Shown here piece by piece: positions 26,807-35,373 of a stretch of 64,000 bases of DNA (positions are counted from its first letter, which is position 1; each line of letters starts with the position of its first letter). Where the stretch lies: the NCBI RefSeq assembly GCF_900188455.1, contig NZ_FZOL01000023.1:54194-118193 (forward strand), in the 5' to 3' direction. The translations under genes were made by a program, and so were the position numbers. The notes under the pieces were generated by a model. That model worked only from the letters and a program-made list of their open reading frames with translations, was not told the origin of the DNA and did no database searches. Source of the DNA: Pseudomonas japonica (GTDB lineage: Bacteria; Pseudomonadota; Gammaproteobacteria; Pseudomonadales; Pseudomonadaceae).

Positions 26807-27961
26807 TCACGCCATCAACAACGGCACCACCTGATCCGCATCGGTCAACGCCCCATGGTGCCCCAGCCAGCGACTCGCCGCCGGCTCCACTTCACTGCGA
26901 ATGATCCCCCCGCCACCATTCGGCACCACGATCAGGTCGCCGATCCGCGCCTCCGCCTGACTCAGCATCACATCGCCGAACAACCCGCCGGCAATGGCGT
27001 CGGCCTTGCTCAGCACCGTGTAGCCATCCCCCAGGCGATCGCGCCAGCGTTCCTGGGTGCGGTCCAGCCGTGCGGCATCGACATAGACATGCCGCGCGCG
27101 GATATCCCCCGCGACCGCCAGCACCCCGTCCTGCAGCGCCGGCTCGCGGTCGAAATCCACCACCGCGTCGGCATCCAGCCCGAGCATGCCGTGGTCGGCG
27201 GTCACCAGCAGTCGCGCACCCGCGGGGAGCTGCTGGAAGATCGACTCGGCCAGACGATCGGCAACGCGCAGCTGCGCCAGCCACGCGTCCGAGCCCGGAC
27301 CGAACAGGTGTCCGGCGAAATCCAGGTCGGCGAAATAGGCGAAGCACAGCGCCGGTGCATTCACCTCCAGGGCCTGGCGCACCAGTTGCGGATAGCCGTA
27401 GTACGACGGCGCACCGAGGATCTGCGAGCCCTTGTAGATCGCCCGGGTGTAGGCGGACTCGGCATAACGCGCCGGCATCACCGTGCTGATCCGCAGTCCC
27501 TGCTCGGTGGCCTGCTCCCAGGCGGTCTGCGGCACGATGAACTGCTCCGGCGTCGGCACCTCGGCGAATGCCCGTTGCGCGACGAAGGGCGCGCAGGTCC
27601 AGGTCAGCGGGGAAAACTCGCTGTCGGCATCCAGGGCGAAGCTGCAGCCGACGATGCCGTGGGCACCACTGCCCAGTCCCGACGCCAGGGCGGCCAGGCT
27701 CGACGCCGTGGTCGCGGGAAAACCGACACGAAACACGCCGTCCGGGCGCATCAACCCGGCGAGAAACGGCGCCTCGTCGCGGTACTCGCGGAGCAGATCG
27801 TGGCCCAGGCCATCGATCAGCAGCAGGCAGGTCGCCCGCGCGGGCGCCAGGCCGAACGAATTGCGAAAGCCCACCGCGCCGAGTGCGCAAAGCATCGAAT
27901 GCGTCAGGTTGGCCAGCCCCGGCCAGGTCTGATGCTGGGTGACGTCCAACTGCACTGACAT
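26807..27961 (-). CDS. Alkaline phosphatase superfamily phosphodiesterase/nucleotide pyrophosphatase
   Basis: A 384-residue protein of the type I phosphodiesterase family. Metal- and nucleophile-site segments are LLIDGLGHD, the threonine in FPATTASSLAALASG, DLDFAGHLFGPGS and VTADHGM. No signal peptide is visible, so it is probably cytoplasmic. ATG 27961 lies seven bases after AGGAGG; another ATG two codons upstream is too close to that site. The substrate is unknown. Confidence 0.82.
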   Translation of the reverse strand: MSVQLDVTQHQTWPGLANLTHSMLCALGAVGFRNSFGLAPARATCLLLIDGLGHDLLREYRDEAPFLAGLMRPDGVFRVGFPATTASSLAALASGLGSGAHGIVGCSFALDADSEFSPLTWTCAPFVAQRAFAEVPTPEQFIVPQTAWEQATEQGLRISTVMPARYAESAYTRAIYKGSQILGAPSYYGYPQLVRQALEVNAPALCFAYFADLDFAGHLFGPGSDAWLAQLRVADRLAESIFQQLPAGARLLVTADHGMLGLDADAVVDFDREPALQDGVLAVAGDIRARHVYVDAARLDRTQERWRDRLGDGYTVLSKADAIAGGLFGDVMLSQAEARIGDLIVVPNGGGGIIRSEVEPAASRWLGHHGALTDADQVVPLLMA

Positions 27962-28051
27962 TTGCATTCCTCCTCCATGGTCGAGCCACAAGGTGTAGCA
28001 CGACCCTGTGCGATCAGCGAACACTAAACGCTGGCACCGATTGATTCCTGT

Positions 28052-28070
28052 TAACCAGACGGTACATTTT
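28052..28070 (+). promoter_or_regulatory. TAACCAGnnnGTACnTTTT motif upstream of the shikimate dehydrogenase-like gene
   Basis: The motif reads TAACCAGACGGTACATTTT and lies about 50 bp before the start of the dehydrogenase. It matches 15 of 19 positions of the site before quiC and the MFS gene (31829-31847). It is a candidate operator for the nearby TetR regulator. Confidence 0.5.
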
Positions 28071-28120
28071 GTCGGAACACTCCTTTTCCAATCGCCAAGA
28101 ACAACAACGGAGTCTTACCG

Positions 28121-28981
28121 ATGAATCTGGCCAAACCGCCCGGCATTCTCGCCGGCCTGATCGGCGCGGGCATCCAGGCCTCGCGCACCCCCGCGCTGCA
28201 CGAACACGAAGGCGCCGCCCAGGGCCTGACCTACCTGTACCGGCTGATCGACCTCGACCAGCTCAAGCTCGACAGCAGTGCCCTCGAAGAACTGCTGACC
28301 GCCGCCCAGTACATGGGCTTCACCGGCCTGAACATCACCTTTCCGTGCAAACAGGCGATCCTCCCGCTGCTCGACGAGCTGTCGCCGGAGGCCCGCGGCA
28401 TCGGGGCGGTGAATACCGTGGTGCTGAAACACGGCCGGCGCATCGGCCACAACACCGACTGCCTGGGTTTTGCCGAAGGTTTTCGTCGCGGCCTGCCGGA
28501 CGTTTCCCGCCAGCATGTGGTGCAGATGGGCGCCGGTGGCGCTGGCGCGGCGGTGGCCCATGCCCTGCTCAGCGAGGGTGTGCAACGGCTGAGCGTGTTC
28601 GATGTGGAAGTCGCGCGGGCCCAGGCCCTTGTGGATAACCTCAACCAGCATTTCCCGGGGACCCGGGCCAGGGTCGGTCACGATCTGGAAAGCACCCTGG
28701 CGCAGGCTTGCGGCCTGGTGAACACCACGCCGATGGGGATGGCCAAGCTGCCCGGCATGCCGGTCCCGAAAGCCCTGCTGCGGGCCGAACTGTGGGTCGC
28801 GGAGATCGTTTACTTCCCACTGGAAACCGAGTTGCTGCGCGAAGCCCGCGCCCTCGGCTGCCGCACCCTGAATGGCGCCACCATGGCGGTGTATCAGGCG
28901 GTCAAGGCGTTCGAACTGTTCAGTGGCGTGGCGCCCGATCCACAGCGCATGACCGAACATTTCCAGCGCCTGGGCAACTGA
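28121..28981 (+). CDS. Shikimate/quinate dehydrogenase-like protein (AroE superfamily)
   Basis: A 286-residue dehydrogenase acting on shikimate or quinate at the 3-position. The catalytic pair is K77 (NITFPCKQ) and D113 (HNTDCLGF), and the nucleotide motif is GAGGAGAAVAHAL. After it an aspartate (VFDVEVARA) replaces the NRTxxRA phosphate-binding loop, suggesting NAD rather than NADP and hence a catabolic role. The substrate loop QASRTPALHEHEG lacks the SxS serines of biosynthetic AroE. Linkage to quiC, pcaHG and a TetR regulator supports a role in hydroaromatic acid breakdown. Confidence 0.88.
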   Translation: MNLAKPPGILAGLIGAGIQASRTPALHEHEGAAQGLTYLYRLIDLDQLKLDSSALEELLTAAQYMGFTGLNITFPCKQAILPLLDELSPEARGIGAVNTVVLKHGRRIGHNTDCLGFAEGFRRGLPDVSRQHVVQMGAGGAGAAVAHALLSEGVQRLSVFDVEVARAQALVDNLNQHFPGTRARVGHDLESTLAQACGLVNTTPMGMAKLPGMPVPKALLRAELWVAEIVYFPLETELLREARALGCRTLNGATMAVYQAVKAFELFSGVAPDPQRMTEHFQRLGN

Positions 28982-28991
28982 GCGGCATATC

Positions 28992-29014
28992 CGCCGCGGG
29001 GCAATCCCGCGGCG
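28992..29014. terminator. Hairpin between convergent dehydrogenase and TetR genes
   Basis: CGCCGCGGG and CCCGCGGCG form a 9-bp stem with a 5-nt loop. No T tract follows. Position between two convergent stops suggests a shared terminator. Confidence 0.6.
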
Positions 29015-29023
29015 ACGCCGTGA

Positions 29024-29692
29024 TCAGGCCTGCAGGTAGCGCAGCACCGACTCGCAGATCATGTCCTTGTGTCGGGCCTTGACCACCTGGTCCTCGAAAT
29101 CGACCTGGAAGATCTCGCCGAAGGTATGCCGGTTGGATACCCGGTAGAAGCAGAACGAACTGATCAGCAGGTGGACATCGAGTGCCTCCAGGCCGGTGCG
29201 GAACACCCCCTCGCTGGCGCCACGCCGCAGCACCTCGTCCAGCGCCTGCAGGACCGTCTTGTTCATCGAACGGATCGCCGAGGACTGCTTCACGTACTCG
29301 CCGTGGTGCATGTTCTCGTTGCAGACGATGCGCACGAAATCGACGTTGCGGTCGTGGTGGTCGAAGGTGAACTCGATCAGCCGGCGAATCCCCAGGCGCG
29401 GTTCCAGCTCGGCCAGGTGCAGGTTGCTCTCGGTATTGCGGATATCGCCGTAGAGCTTCTCCAGCACCTCGACGTACAACTGCTCCTTGGAGTTGAAGTA
29501 GTAGTAGATCATCCGCTTGGAAGTCTGCGTGCGCTCGGCGATCGCATCGACCCGGGCGCCCGCCAGGCCCTGCTGGACGAACTCGCTGATCGCCGCCTGG
29601 AGGATGTTCTCGCGGGTCTTTTCCGGGTTGTTCTTGCGGCCCTTGCGCGGCGCGGTTTCGGCTGGCGCGGAAGGTGCGATGTTCGTGGTCAT
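29024..29692 (-). CDS. TetR-family regulator, probably of the quinate/shikimate genes
   Basis: A 222-residue repressor-type protein. The N-terminal helix-turn-helix is KTRENILQAAISEFVQQGLAGARVDAIAERTQTSKRMIYYYFNSKEQLY (about residues 23-70), preceded by a basic arm RKGRKNN. The helical ligand domain includes FDHHDRNVDFVRIVCNEN. It sits between the dehydrogenase and quiC and is the best candidate to bind the two TAACCAG motifs. ATG 29692 was chosen by family length. Confidence 0.88.
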   Translation of the reverse strand: MTTNIAPSAPAETAPRKGRKNNPEKTRENILQAAISEFVQQGLAGARVDAIAERTQTSKRMIYYYFNSKEQLYVEVLEKLYGDIRNTESNLHLAELEPRLGIRRLIEFTFDHHDRNVDFVRIVCNENMHHGEYVKQSSAIRSMNKTVLQALDEVLRRGASEGVFRTGLEALDVHLLISSFCFYRVSNRHTFGEIFQVDFEDQVVKARHKDMICESVLRYLQA

Positions 29693-29776
29693 ACGGAGCT
29701 CGTGGCCTTCGATTAACCGGGCGATTATGGGCCTGGGGCGCGTCAGAAGAAAGCCTTGGAAAGGTGGGGAATTCGG

Positions 29777-29817
29777 GGGCCGCGTTGCGGCCCTTCGCGG
29801 GCAAGCCACGCTCCTAC
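29777..29817. repeat. Single REP sequence
   Basis: A minus-oriented unit with the GGGCCGCGTTGCGGCCC hairpin and the CTTCGCGGGCAAGCCACGC body ending CTCCTAC. It lies between the TetR start and the quiC stop. Confidence 0.8.
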
Positions 29818-29839
29818 CGAGGGATACGCGCCCGCCCCC

Positions 29840-31756
29840 TCACAATTTGGCGTGGCGCAATCCGCCACTACGCGCCTTGGCCATCGCCGCCAGGCGCACC
29901 GCCACGTTCGCCGCGCCATACCCGGCATAGCCGTTGCGCCGCTGGATCACCTCGAAGAAGAAGCGCTCCTCGAACGGTTCGGTATACACATGGAACAGCT
30001 CGCCGCCGTTGGCATCGCGGTCGTACAGCACGTTGTAGTAGGCCAGCTCGCTGAGGAACTCGTCGTCGAAATCGAAGCGCGCCGCGAGGTCGTCGTAGTA
30101 GTTCAACGGAATGTCCAGCAACGCCACCCCGGCCTCCTTCGCCCGCTTCACGGCGCTGAAGATATCGTCGCAGTCGAAGGCGATGTGGTGCACACCGGAC
30201 CCCCGGTAGTTGGACAGCGCGTGGGAGATCGCCGTATTGCGGTTTTCCGAGATGTTCAGCGGCAGGCGAATGCTGCTGCACTGGCTGCGCAGCGCGCGGC
30301 TCTTGACCAGACCATAGGGGTCCGGCAACACCACCTCGTCATCGGCCTCGAAATTCAGCACGCTCTTGTAGAACAACACCCAACTGTCCAGGCCATCCGC
30401 CGGCAGGGCCATGGCCATGTGGTCGATACGGGTCAGGCCGATGCCGTCCACCGGTTGTCTGATGCTGACGCTGAAGTCGGTGTCGTAGATGGTGCGACCA
30501 TCGACACCCTGGTCCACCAGGTAGATCAGGCTGCCATCCGGCGCGCGCACCGCCGCCAGCTCGCGCTCGTTGGGCCCGACCAGGCCGCGATAGGGCTGGC
30601 CATGATAGGCCACGGCGCGCGCCAGGGCCTGGGCGCTGTCCTTGACCCGCACAGCGGTGGCACACAGCGACGGACCATGGCTTTCGAAGAAGTTGTGGGC
30701 GAAGGAATACGGCTCGGCATTGAGGATCAGGTTGATGTCGCCCTGGCGCAGCAGGCTGACGTTCTTCGAGCGGTGCTGGCCAACCTGGCTGAAACCGAGG
30801 CCCTGCAGCCAGCCGCCGAGCTTGGCGCCGAGGGCATCGTCGACGGCGAATTCGAGGAATTCGATGCCGTCATAGGCGTTGGCCGGCGGTGGGCTGAACA
30901 GCAGCGCCGGCTCGGCCGCCACCGCCGGCGCGGTCTGCGCCAGGCGCTCGCGGGTCTTCTCTTCCAGGTACAGCAGCGAGCGCAGGCCGTCGGCGGCATT
31001 GGCCCGGGGCGGCGCGGCGCGGAAGCCGTCGTTGAAGATTTCCAAGGACAACGGGCCGCGATAGCCGGCCTGCAGGATCGGCGCGAGGAAGCCCGCCAGG
31101 TCGAACTCGCCCTGCCCCGGGAAGCAGCGAAAATGCCGGCTCCACTCCAGCACGTCCATGGCCAGGATCGGCGCGTCGGCCATCTGCACGAAGAAGATCT
31201 TGTCCCCCGGCACCTGGGCGATGCCGCTCGGGTCGCCCTTGATCGAGTAGGTGTGGAAGCTGTCGAGGATCATGCCCAGCGCCGGGTGGTCGGCCTCGCG
31301 GACGATGTCCCAGACCTGCTGCCACTGGTTCACATGCCGGCCCCAGGCCAGGGCTTCGTAACCGATGCGCAGCTCGCGCGCGCCGGCGCGTTCGGCCAGC
31401 AGGCCGAGGTCATCGACGAGTATCTGGCGCTCGCCCAGGGCGTCGGCGGCGACGTTGCTGCACACCAGCACCAGATCGGTGCCCAGTTCCTGCATCAGGT
31501 CGAACTTGCGCTCGGCCCGATCGAGGTTGCGCGCCAGACGTTCACGACGGCAGCCTTCGAAGTCGCGGAACGGCTGGAACAGGGTGATGGCCAGGCCCAG
31601 GTCGGCGCAGCGCTGGCGAATTTCGCGGGGGCTGCCGTCGTAGTAGAGCAGGTCGTTTTCAAAGATCTCGACGCCGTCGAAACCCGCGGCGGCTATGGCT
31701 TCGAGCTTTTCCGGCAGGGTGCCGCTCAGGGACACGGTGGCAATCGAACGCTGCAT
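29840..31756 (-). CDS. quiC: 3-dehydroshikimate dehydratase QuiC (TIM barrel + HPPD-like fusion)
   Basis: A 638-residue enzyme converting 3-dehydroshikimate to protocatechuate. Residues 1-280 form an AP-endonuclease-2 TIM barrel whose metal ligands E134, D165, Q191 and E239 fall at the same numbers as in P. putida QuiC1. Residues about 300-638 are a VOC-fold domain like 4-hydroxyphenylpyruvate dioxygenase; its putative metal triad (RIDHMAM, GVHHIAF and FFFEVIQRRNGYAGYG) is present. AGGAGACTGAAG precedes the ATG. It diverges from the MFS gene and shares its control region. Confidence 0.95.
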   Translation of the reverse strand: MQRSIATVSLSGTLPEKLEAIAAAGFDGVEIFENDLLYYDGSPREIRQRCADLGLAITLFQPFRDFEGCRRERLARNLDRAERKFDLMQELGTDLVLVCSNVAADALGERQILVDDLGLLAERAGARELRIGYEALAWGRHVNQWQQVWDIVREADHPALGMILDSFHTYSIKGDPSGIAQVPGDKIFFVQMADAPILAMDVLEWSRHFRCFPGQGEFDLAGFLAPILQAGYRGPLSLEIFNDGFRAAPPRANAADGLRSLLYLEEKTRERLAQTAPAVAAEPALLFSPPPANAYDGIEFLEFAVDDALGAKLGGWLQGLGFSQVGQHRSKNVSLLRQGDINLILNAEPYSFAHNFFESHGPSLCATAVRVKDSAQALARAVAYHGQPYRGLVGPNERELAAVRAPDGSLIYLVDQGVDGRTIYDTDFSVSIRQPVDGIGLTRIDHMAMALPADGLDSWVLFYKSVLNFEADDEVVLPDPYGLVKSRALRSQCSSIRLPLNISENRNTAISHALSNYRGSGVHHIAFDCDDIFSAVKRAKEAGVALLDIPLNYYDDLAARFDFDDEFLSELAYYNVLYDRDANGGELFHVYTEPFEERFFFEVIQRRNGYAGYGAANVAVRLAAMAKARSGGLRHAKL

Positions 31757-31828
31757 CTTCAGTCTCCTACGGGCAGGCAGTGCCCAAACTGAGAAGAATT
31801 ATTGGCCGGGGCGCAAACCAGCTCAACA

Positions 31829-31847
31829 AAAAGGTACGAACTGGTTA
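31829..31847 (-). promoter_or_regulatory. TAACCAGnnnGTACnTTTT motif between quiC and the MFS gene
   Basis: Read on the minus strand it is TAACCAGTTCGTACCTTTT. It overlaps AACT-GGTT-AGTT (31839-31850), and AACCAG at 31816-31821 pairs with CTGGTT at 31841-31846. The site lies 73 bp from the quiC start and can serve both divergent genes. Confidence 0.5.
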
Positions 31848-32045
31848 GTTTTGTGTGCGATTATCGCCCGAAATGCGCTGTGACGAATTGACCCTTTTTT
31901 GAGCAGTGCGCACCATTTCAAACCATGAAGCAGGGATTCATCGGCCATCGAACCCGGTCGATCCTGCCAACCTGGCCCATGCAATGCCGTTTTCCTGCGT
32001 CACCCAAGGCTCGACCCATAAACATAAAAATACGGGTAACCCACG

Positions 32046-33386
32046 ATGATCCACAGCCCCAGCAATCCCGTCGCTCAGCCGCTGAGCAGTACCCCGCACG
32101 CCGGCATCGGCGACAAGATCCGTGGCGCCATGGCCGTCGGCAAGACCCGCTGGGTCATGCTCGCCCTGGTGTTCTTCGCCACCACCCTGAACTACATCGA
32201 CCGCGCCGCCCTCGGCGTCATGCAGCCGATCCTGGCCAAGGAAATGAGCTGGACGGCGATGGACTACGCCAACATCAACTTCTGGTTCCAGGTCGGCTAC
32301 GCCATCGGCTTCGTCCTGCAGGGCCGGCTGATCGACCGTGTCGGCGTGAAGAGAGTGTTCTTCTGCGCGGTACTGCTCTGGAGCCTGGCCACCGGCGCCC
32401 ACGGCCTGGCCACCTCGGCGGTCGGCTTCATGGTCTGCCGCTTCATTCTCGGCCTGACCGAAGCAGCCAACTACCCGGCCTGCGTCAAGACCACCCGCCT
32501 GTGGTTCCCGGCCGGTGAACGCGCGGTCGCCACCGGTATCTTCAACGCCGGCACCAACGTCGGCGCGATGTTCACCCCGATGCTGCTGCCGCTGATCCTC
32601 ACCGTGTGGGGCTGGCAGGCCGCGTTCATGGCCATGGGCGCCCTGGGTCTGGTGTGGGTCGTGTTCTGGGGCCTGAAATACTTCAACCCGGAAGAGCACC
32701 CGAGCGTCACCGACGCCGAGCGCGCCTACGTGATGGGCGAGGCCGAACCCGAGCAGAAAGGCGTGCCGTTCTCGCGGATCCTGCGCATGCGCGGCACCTG
32801 GGCGTTCGCCCTGGCCTACTCGATCACCGCGCCGGTGTTCTGGTTCTACCTGTACTGGCTGCCACCGTTCCTCAATCAGCAATACAGCCTGGGCATCAGC
32901 GTCACCCAAATGGGCATCCCGCTGATCGTCATCTACCTCAGCGCCGACTTCGGCAGCGTCGGCGGCGGCATCCTCTCCTCGTTCCTCATCGGTCGCGGCG
33001 TGGCCCCGGTCAAGGCGCGGCTGATGTCCATGGCCCTGTTCGCCGCCACCATCGTCGGCGTGATCTTCGCCGCCGGCGCCAGCAGCCTGTGGGTCGCGGT
33101 ACTGGCGATCTCCCTGGCGATCGCCGCGCATCAGGCCTGGACCGCGAACATCTGGAGCCTGGTGATGGACTACACGCCCAAGCACATGATGAGCACCGTG
33201 TTCGGCTTCGGCGGCATGTGCGCGGCCATCGGCGGCATGTTCATGACCCAGATCGTCGGCTACGTGCTGACCACCACCAACAACAACTACACCGTGCTGT
33301 TCACCATGATCCCGGCGATGTACTTCATTGCCCTGACCTGGATGTACTTCATGGCGCCACGCAAAGTCCCGAAAATCGAAGACTGA
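32046..33386 (+). CDS. MFS anion:cation symporter, likely hydroaromatic acid importer
   Basis: A 446-residue, 12-helix transporter of the anion:cation symporter family (ExuT-like). It has NYIDRAALGVMQPILAKEM in helix 1 and GRLIDRVGVKRVF as the loop 2-3 motif. Divergence from quiC and a shared operator candidate point to quinate, shikimate or 3-dehydroshikimate uptake, but the substrate is inferred. The ribosome site is weak (ACGGGTAACCCACG). Confidence 0.85.
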   Translation: MIHSPSNPVAQPLSSTPHAGIGDKIRGAMAVGKTRWVMLALVFFATTLNYIDRAALGVMQPILAKEMSWTAMDYANINFWFQVGYAIGFVLQGRLIDRVGVKRVFFCAVLLWSLATGAHGLATSAVGFMVCRFILGLTEAANYPACVKTTRLWFPAGERAVATGIFNAGTNVGAMFTPMLLPLILTVWGWQAAFMAMGALGLVWVVFWGLKYFNPEEHPSVTDAERAYVMGEAEPEQKGVPFSRILRMRGTWAFALAYSITAPVFWFYLYWLPPFLNQQYSLGISVTQMGIPLIVIYLSADFGSVGGGILSSFLIGRGVAPVKARLMSMALFAATIVGVIFAAGASSLWVAVLAISLAIAAHQAWTANIWSLVMDYTPKHMMSTVFGFGGMCAAIGGMFMTQIVGYVLTTTNNNYTVLFTMIPAMYFIALTWMYFMAPRKVPKIED

Positions 33387-33404
33387 TCGCCATCGCGTGA
33401 CCCG

Positions 33405-33437
33405 CGCGGGGCCTGTTCCGAAAGGACAGGCCCCGCG
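33405..33437. terminator. Bidirectional terminator between MFS and DMT genes
   Basis: CGCGGGGCCTGTTCC pairs with GGACAGGCCCCGCG around a GAAA loop. Both convergent genes end beside it. The stem is strong but the T tract is short. Confidence 0.7.
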
Positions 33438-33443
33438 TGCGTT

Positions 33444-34304
33444 TCAGCGCCGCCGCTGCAGCCAGGCCGCGGCCAGCCCGCTGAGGCAGACCACGCTGAT
33501 GCCGATCACGCCCCAGGTATCCGGGCGCTGGCCGAACAGCACGATGCCCATCAACCCAGCGAAGACGATCTGGCAATAGCTGAACGGCGCCAGCATCGCC
33601 GGCGGCGCATGGCGGAAGGCCTGGGTCAGGAACAGGTGGGCGAGCATGCCGAAGGTACCGAGGGCCAGGGTCATCAGACCGTGGGTGAGGCTCGGCACGG
33701 TCCAGAAGAACGGCACCAGGGTGCTCATCACCAGGGTGTTGAACACGCCGGTGAAGAAGTTGCTGACGGTGGGGCTGTCCACTTCGCTGAGCTTGCGGGT
33801 CAGCAGTTGGTAGAAGCAGAAGCAGGTCGCCGAGCCGAACGGCAGGAGCACCGCCGGGGTGAACATGGCGCCGCCGGGATGCACGATCACCAGTACGCCG
33901 AGGAAGCTGGCGATCACCGCCAGCCATTGGCCACGGGTCACCCGCTCCTTGAGCAGCGGCATCGACAGCGCCGTCACCAGCAGCGGCGCGAGGAAGTTCA
34001 CCGCCGTCGCCTCGGCCAGCGGCAGGTACTGCAGGGCCTTGGTGAACAGCAGGCTGCAGCCCAGCAGGCACAGCGCCCGCGCCGCCTGCAGGCCCGGCCG
34101 GCGGGTCCGCAACCCGCGCAGGCCGGCCCGGGGCAGGAAGATGCCGAGCATCAGCAGGGTGTGCACCAGATAACGCGCCCACACCACCCAGACGATCGGA
34201 TAGAACCCCGACAGGTACTTCGACAGCGCGTCGTGGCTGGAAAACAGGAAGGTCGCGACAACGACCAGCAGGATGCCTTTGAACGGTTGACTGACTGAGG
34301 GCAT
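33444..34304 (-). CDS. EamA-family DMT permease
   Basis: A 286-residue protein with ten helices in two EamA repeats (FSSHDALSKYLSGFYPIVWVVWARY near the start; the second repeat starts near residue 150). It lies 17 bp after the TIM-barrel gene and is probably translated from the same message. Family members export metabolites or import small organics; the substrate is unknown. Confidence 0.85.
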   Translation of the reverse strand: MPSVSQPFKGILLVVVATFLFSSHDALSKYLSGFYPIVWVVWARYLVHTLLMLGIFLPRAGLRGLRTRRPGLQAARALCLLGCSLLFTKALQYLPLAEATAVNFLAPLLVTALSMPLLKERVTRGQWLAVIASFLGVLVIVHPGGAMFTPAVLLPFGSATCFCFYQLLTRKLSEVDSPTVSNFFTGVFNTLVMSTLVPFFWTVPSLTHGLMTLALGTFGMLAHLFLTQAFRHAPPAMLAPFSYCQIVFAGLMGIVLFGQRPDTWGVIGISVVCLSGLAAAWLQRRR

Positions 34305-34321
34305 GGGGCGGCTCGAAGCGG

Positions 34322-35137
34322 TTAGAGGTGGCTCAGGACGTCACGGGTCTTTTCCAGCGCCCACTGCGCGCGTTGCAGTGCCGGCACACCCTGTTCCAGC
34401 AACTGCCGGGTGGGGATTTCCAGGCTCAGCGGGATATCGGCCGGCACCGCGCTCAGCAGGCCGTGCAGATCGCAGTCGCCGTCACCGGGGAAACGCCGCT
34501 CGTTGCGCGCCTGGCGCAGGATCTCGGCCATGTCGTGCGGACGCGGGCCGGCGACATCGCACAGTTGCAGGTAGCGCAGGCGTGACGCCGGAACCTGGCG
34601 CAGGTCGTCGAGGCGCGAGGCGGAACGGTCGAAGTGGAAGGCATCGACGAGCACGCAGCCGTTGTCGCGGTTGGCGGCGGTGACGATCTCCAGCGCCTGG
34701 GTGAGGTTCTTCGCATCGGTCCAGGGCATGAACTCCAGGTGCGGATGAATGCCGTAGCGGGCGGCCAGGTCGCAGAGGGCGGCGAAGTTGGCGGTCATCC
34801 GCGCCGGATCCGGATCGTTGCCGGCCACCAGCAGCTCCGTGGCACCGAACTCCGCGCCCACCGACAGCAGCGGGTCGAAGTCGGCGACACAGGTGTCCGG
34901 CTTGAGACGCAGGATCTCGATGTCCAGCACCTTGATCCCTGTGTCACGCAGGCGCGCGGCGGTCTGCTGGCGCAAGGCGGCATCGCGGACCAGGGGAAAG
35001 TGGTGTTCTTCCGGAGTGGCCGGTTCCAGGCGCAGACCGACATGGCTGTAGCCGGCGCGGGCGGCGACCTCGACCATTTCCGGGGGGGAGAGCTCAAGGA
35101 CGGTGAGGGCGGCCAGGGACAGGGTTCGTTGGCTCAT
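34322..35137 (-). CDS. TIM-barrel protein of the sugar phosphate isomerase/AP-endonuclease-2 family
   Basis: A 271-residue single-domain enzyme. Its metal ligands by alignment are E135, D165, Q191 and E240, almost the same numbers as QuiC in this window, and H168 after DAF matches QuiC H168. Most isomerases and epimerases of this fold carry His at the third position, so Q191 points toward a dehydroshikimate dehydratase-like or related dehydratase. ATG 35137 is preferred; a GTG at 35179 is possible. It heads an operon with the DMT permease and has an IclR-type palindrome 48 bp upstream. Confidence 0.8.
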   Translation of the reverse strand: MSQRTLSLAALTVLELSPPEMVEVAARAGYSHVGLRLEPATPEEHHFPLVRDAALRQQTAARLRDTGIKVLDIEILRLKPDTCVADFDPLLSVGAEFGATELLVAGNDPDPARMTANFAALCDLAARYGIHPHLEFMPWTDAKNLTQALEIVTAANRDNGCVLVDAFHFDRSASRLDDLRQVPASRLRYLQLCDVAGPRPHDMAEILRQARNERRFPGDGDCDLHGLLSAVPADIPLSLEIPTRQLLEQGVPALQRAQWALEKTRDVLSHL

Positions 35138-35184
35138 GGGGAGTGGGTTCTCTTTTTTCGATTGTTGTTCCGACTCCACTTATT

Positions 35185-35199
35185 TAGAACCAAGTTCCA
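35185..35199. promoter_or_regulatory. IclR-type operator candidate, site 1
   Basis: TAGAACCAAGTTCCA is an imperfect palindrome upstream of the TIM-barrel/DMT operon. It agrees with site 2 (36273-36287) at 12 of 15 positions and fits the TGGAA-N5-TTCCA pattern of IclR-family operators. Confidence 0.55.
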
Positions 35200-35245
35200 T
35201 TTTTTATGCAACCCCCGTAGAAAATGGCGTGCCTGCGAAGGGCCT

Positions 35246-35347
35246 GTAGGAGCTGGCTTGCCTGCGAAAGGACCGCGCAGCGGTCCCAGATCTCACTGCT
35301 ATCGGGGGACCGCTTTGCGGTCCTTTCGCAGGCAAGCCAGCTCCTAC
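35246..35347. repeat. REPIN-type element
   Basis: Left arm GTAGGAGCTGGCTTGCCTGC and right arm GCAGGCAAGCCAGCTCCTAC are perfect complements. Inner hairpins GGACCGCGCAGCGGTCC and GGACCGCTTTGCGGTCC follow. It lies between the IclR gene and the TIM-barrel promoter. Confidence 0.88.
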
Positions 35348-35373
35348 GGGGAATGCAGCGAAGGGAGGGGGGC

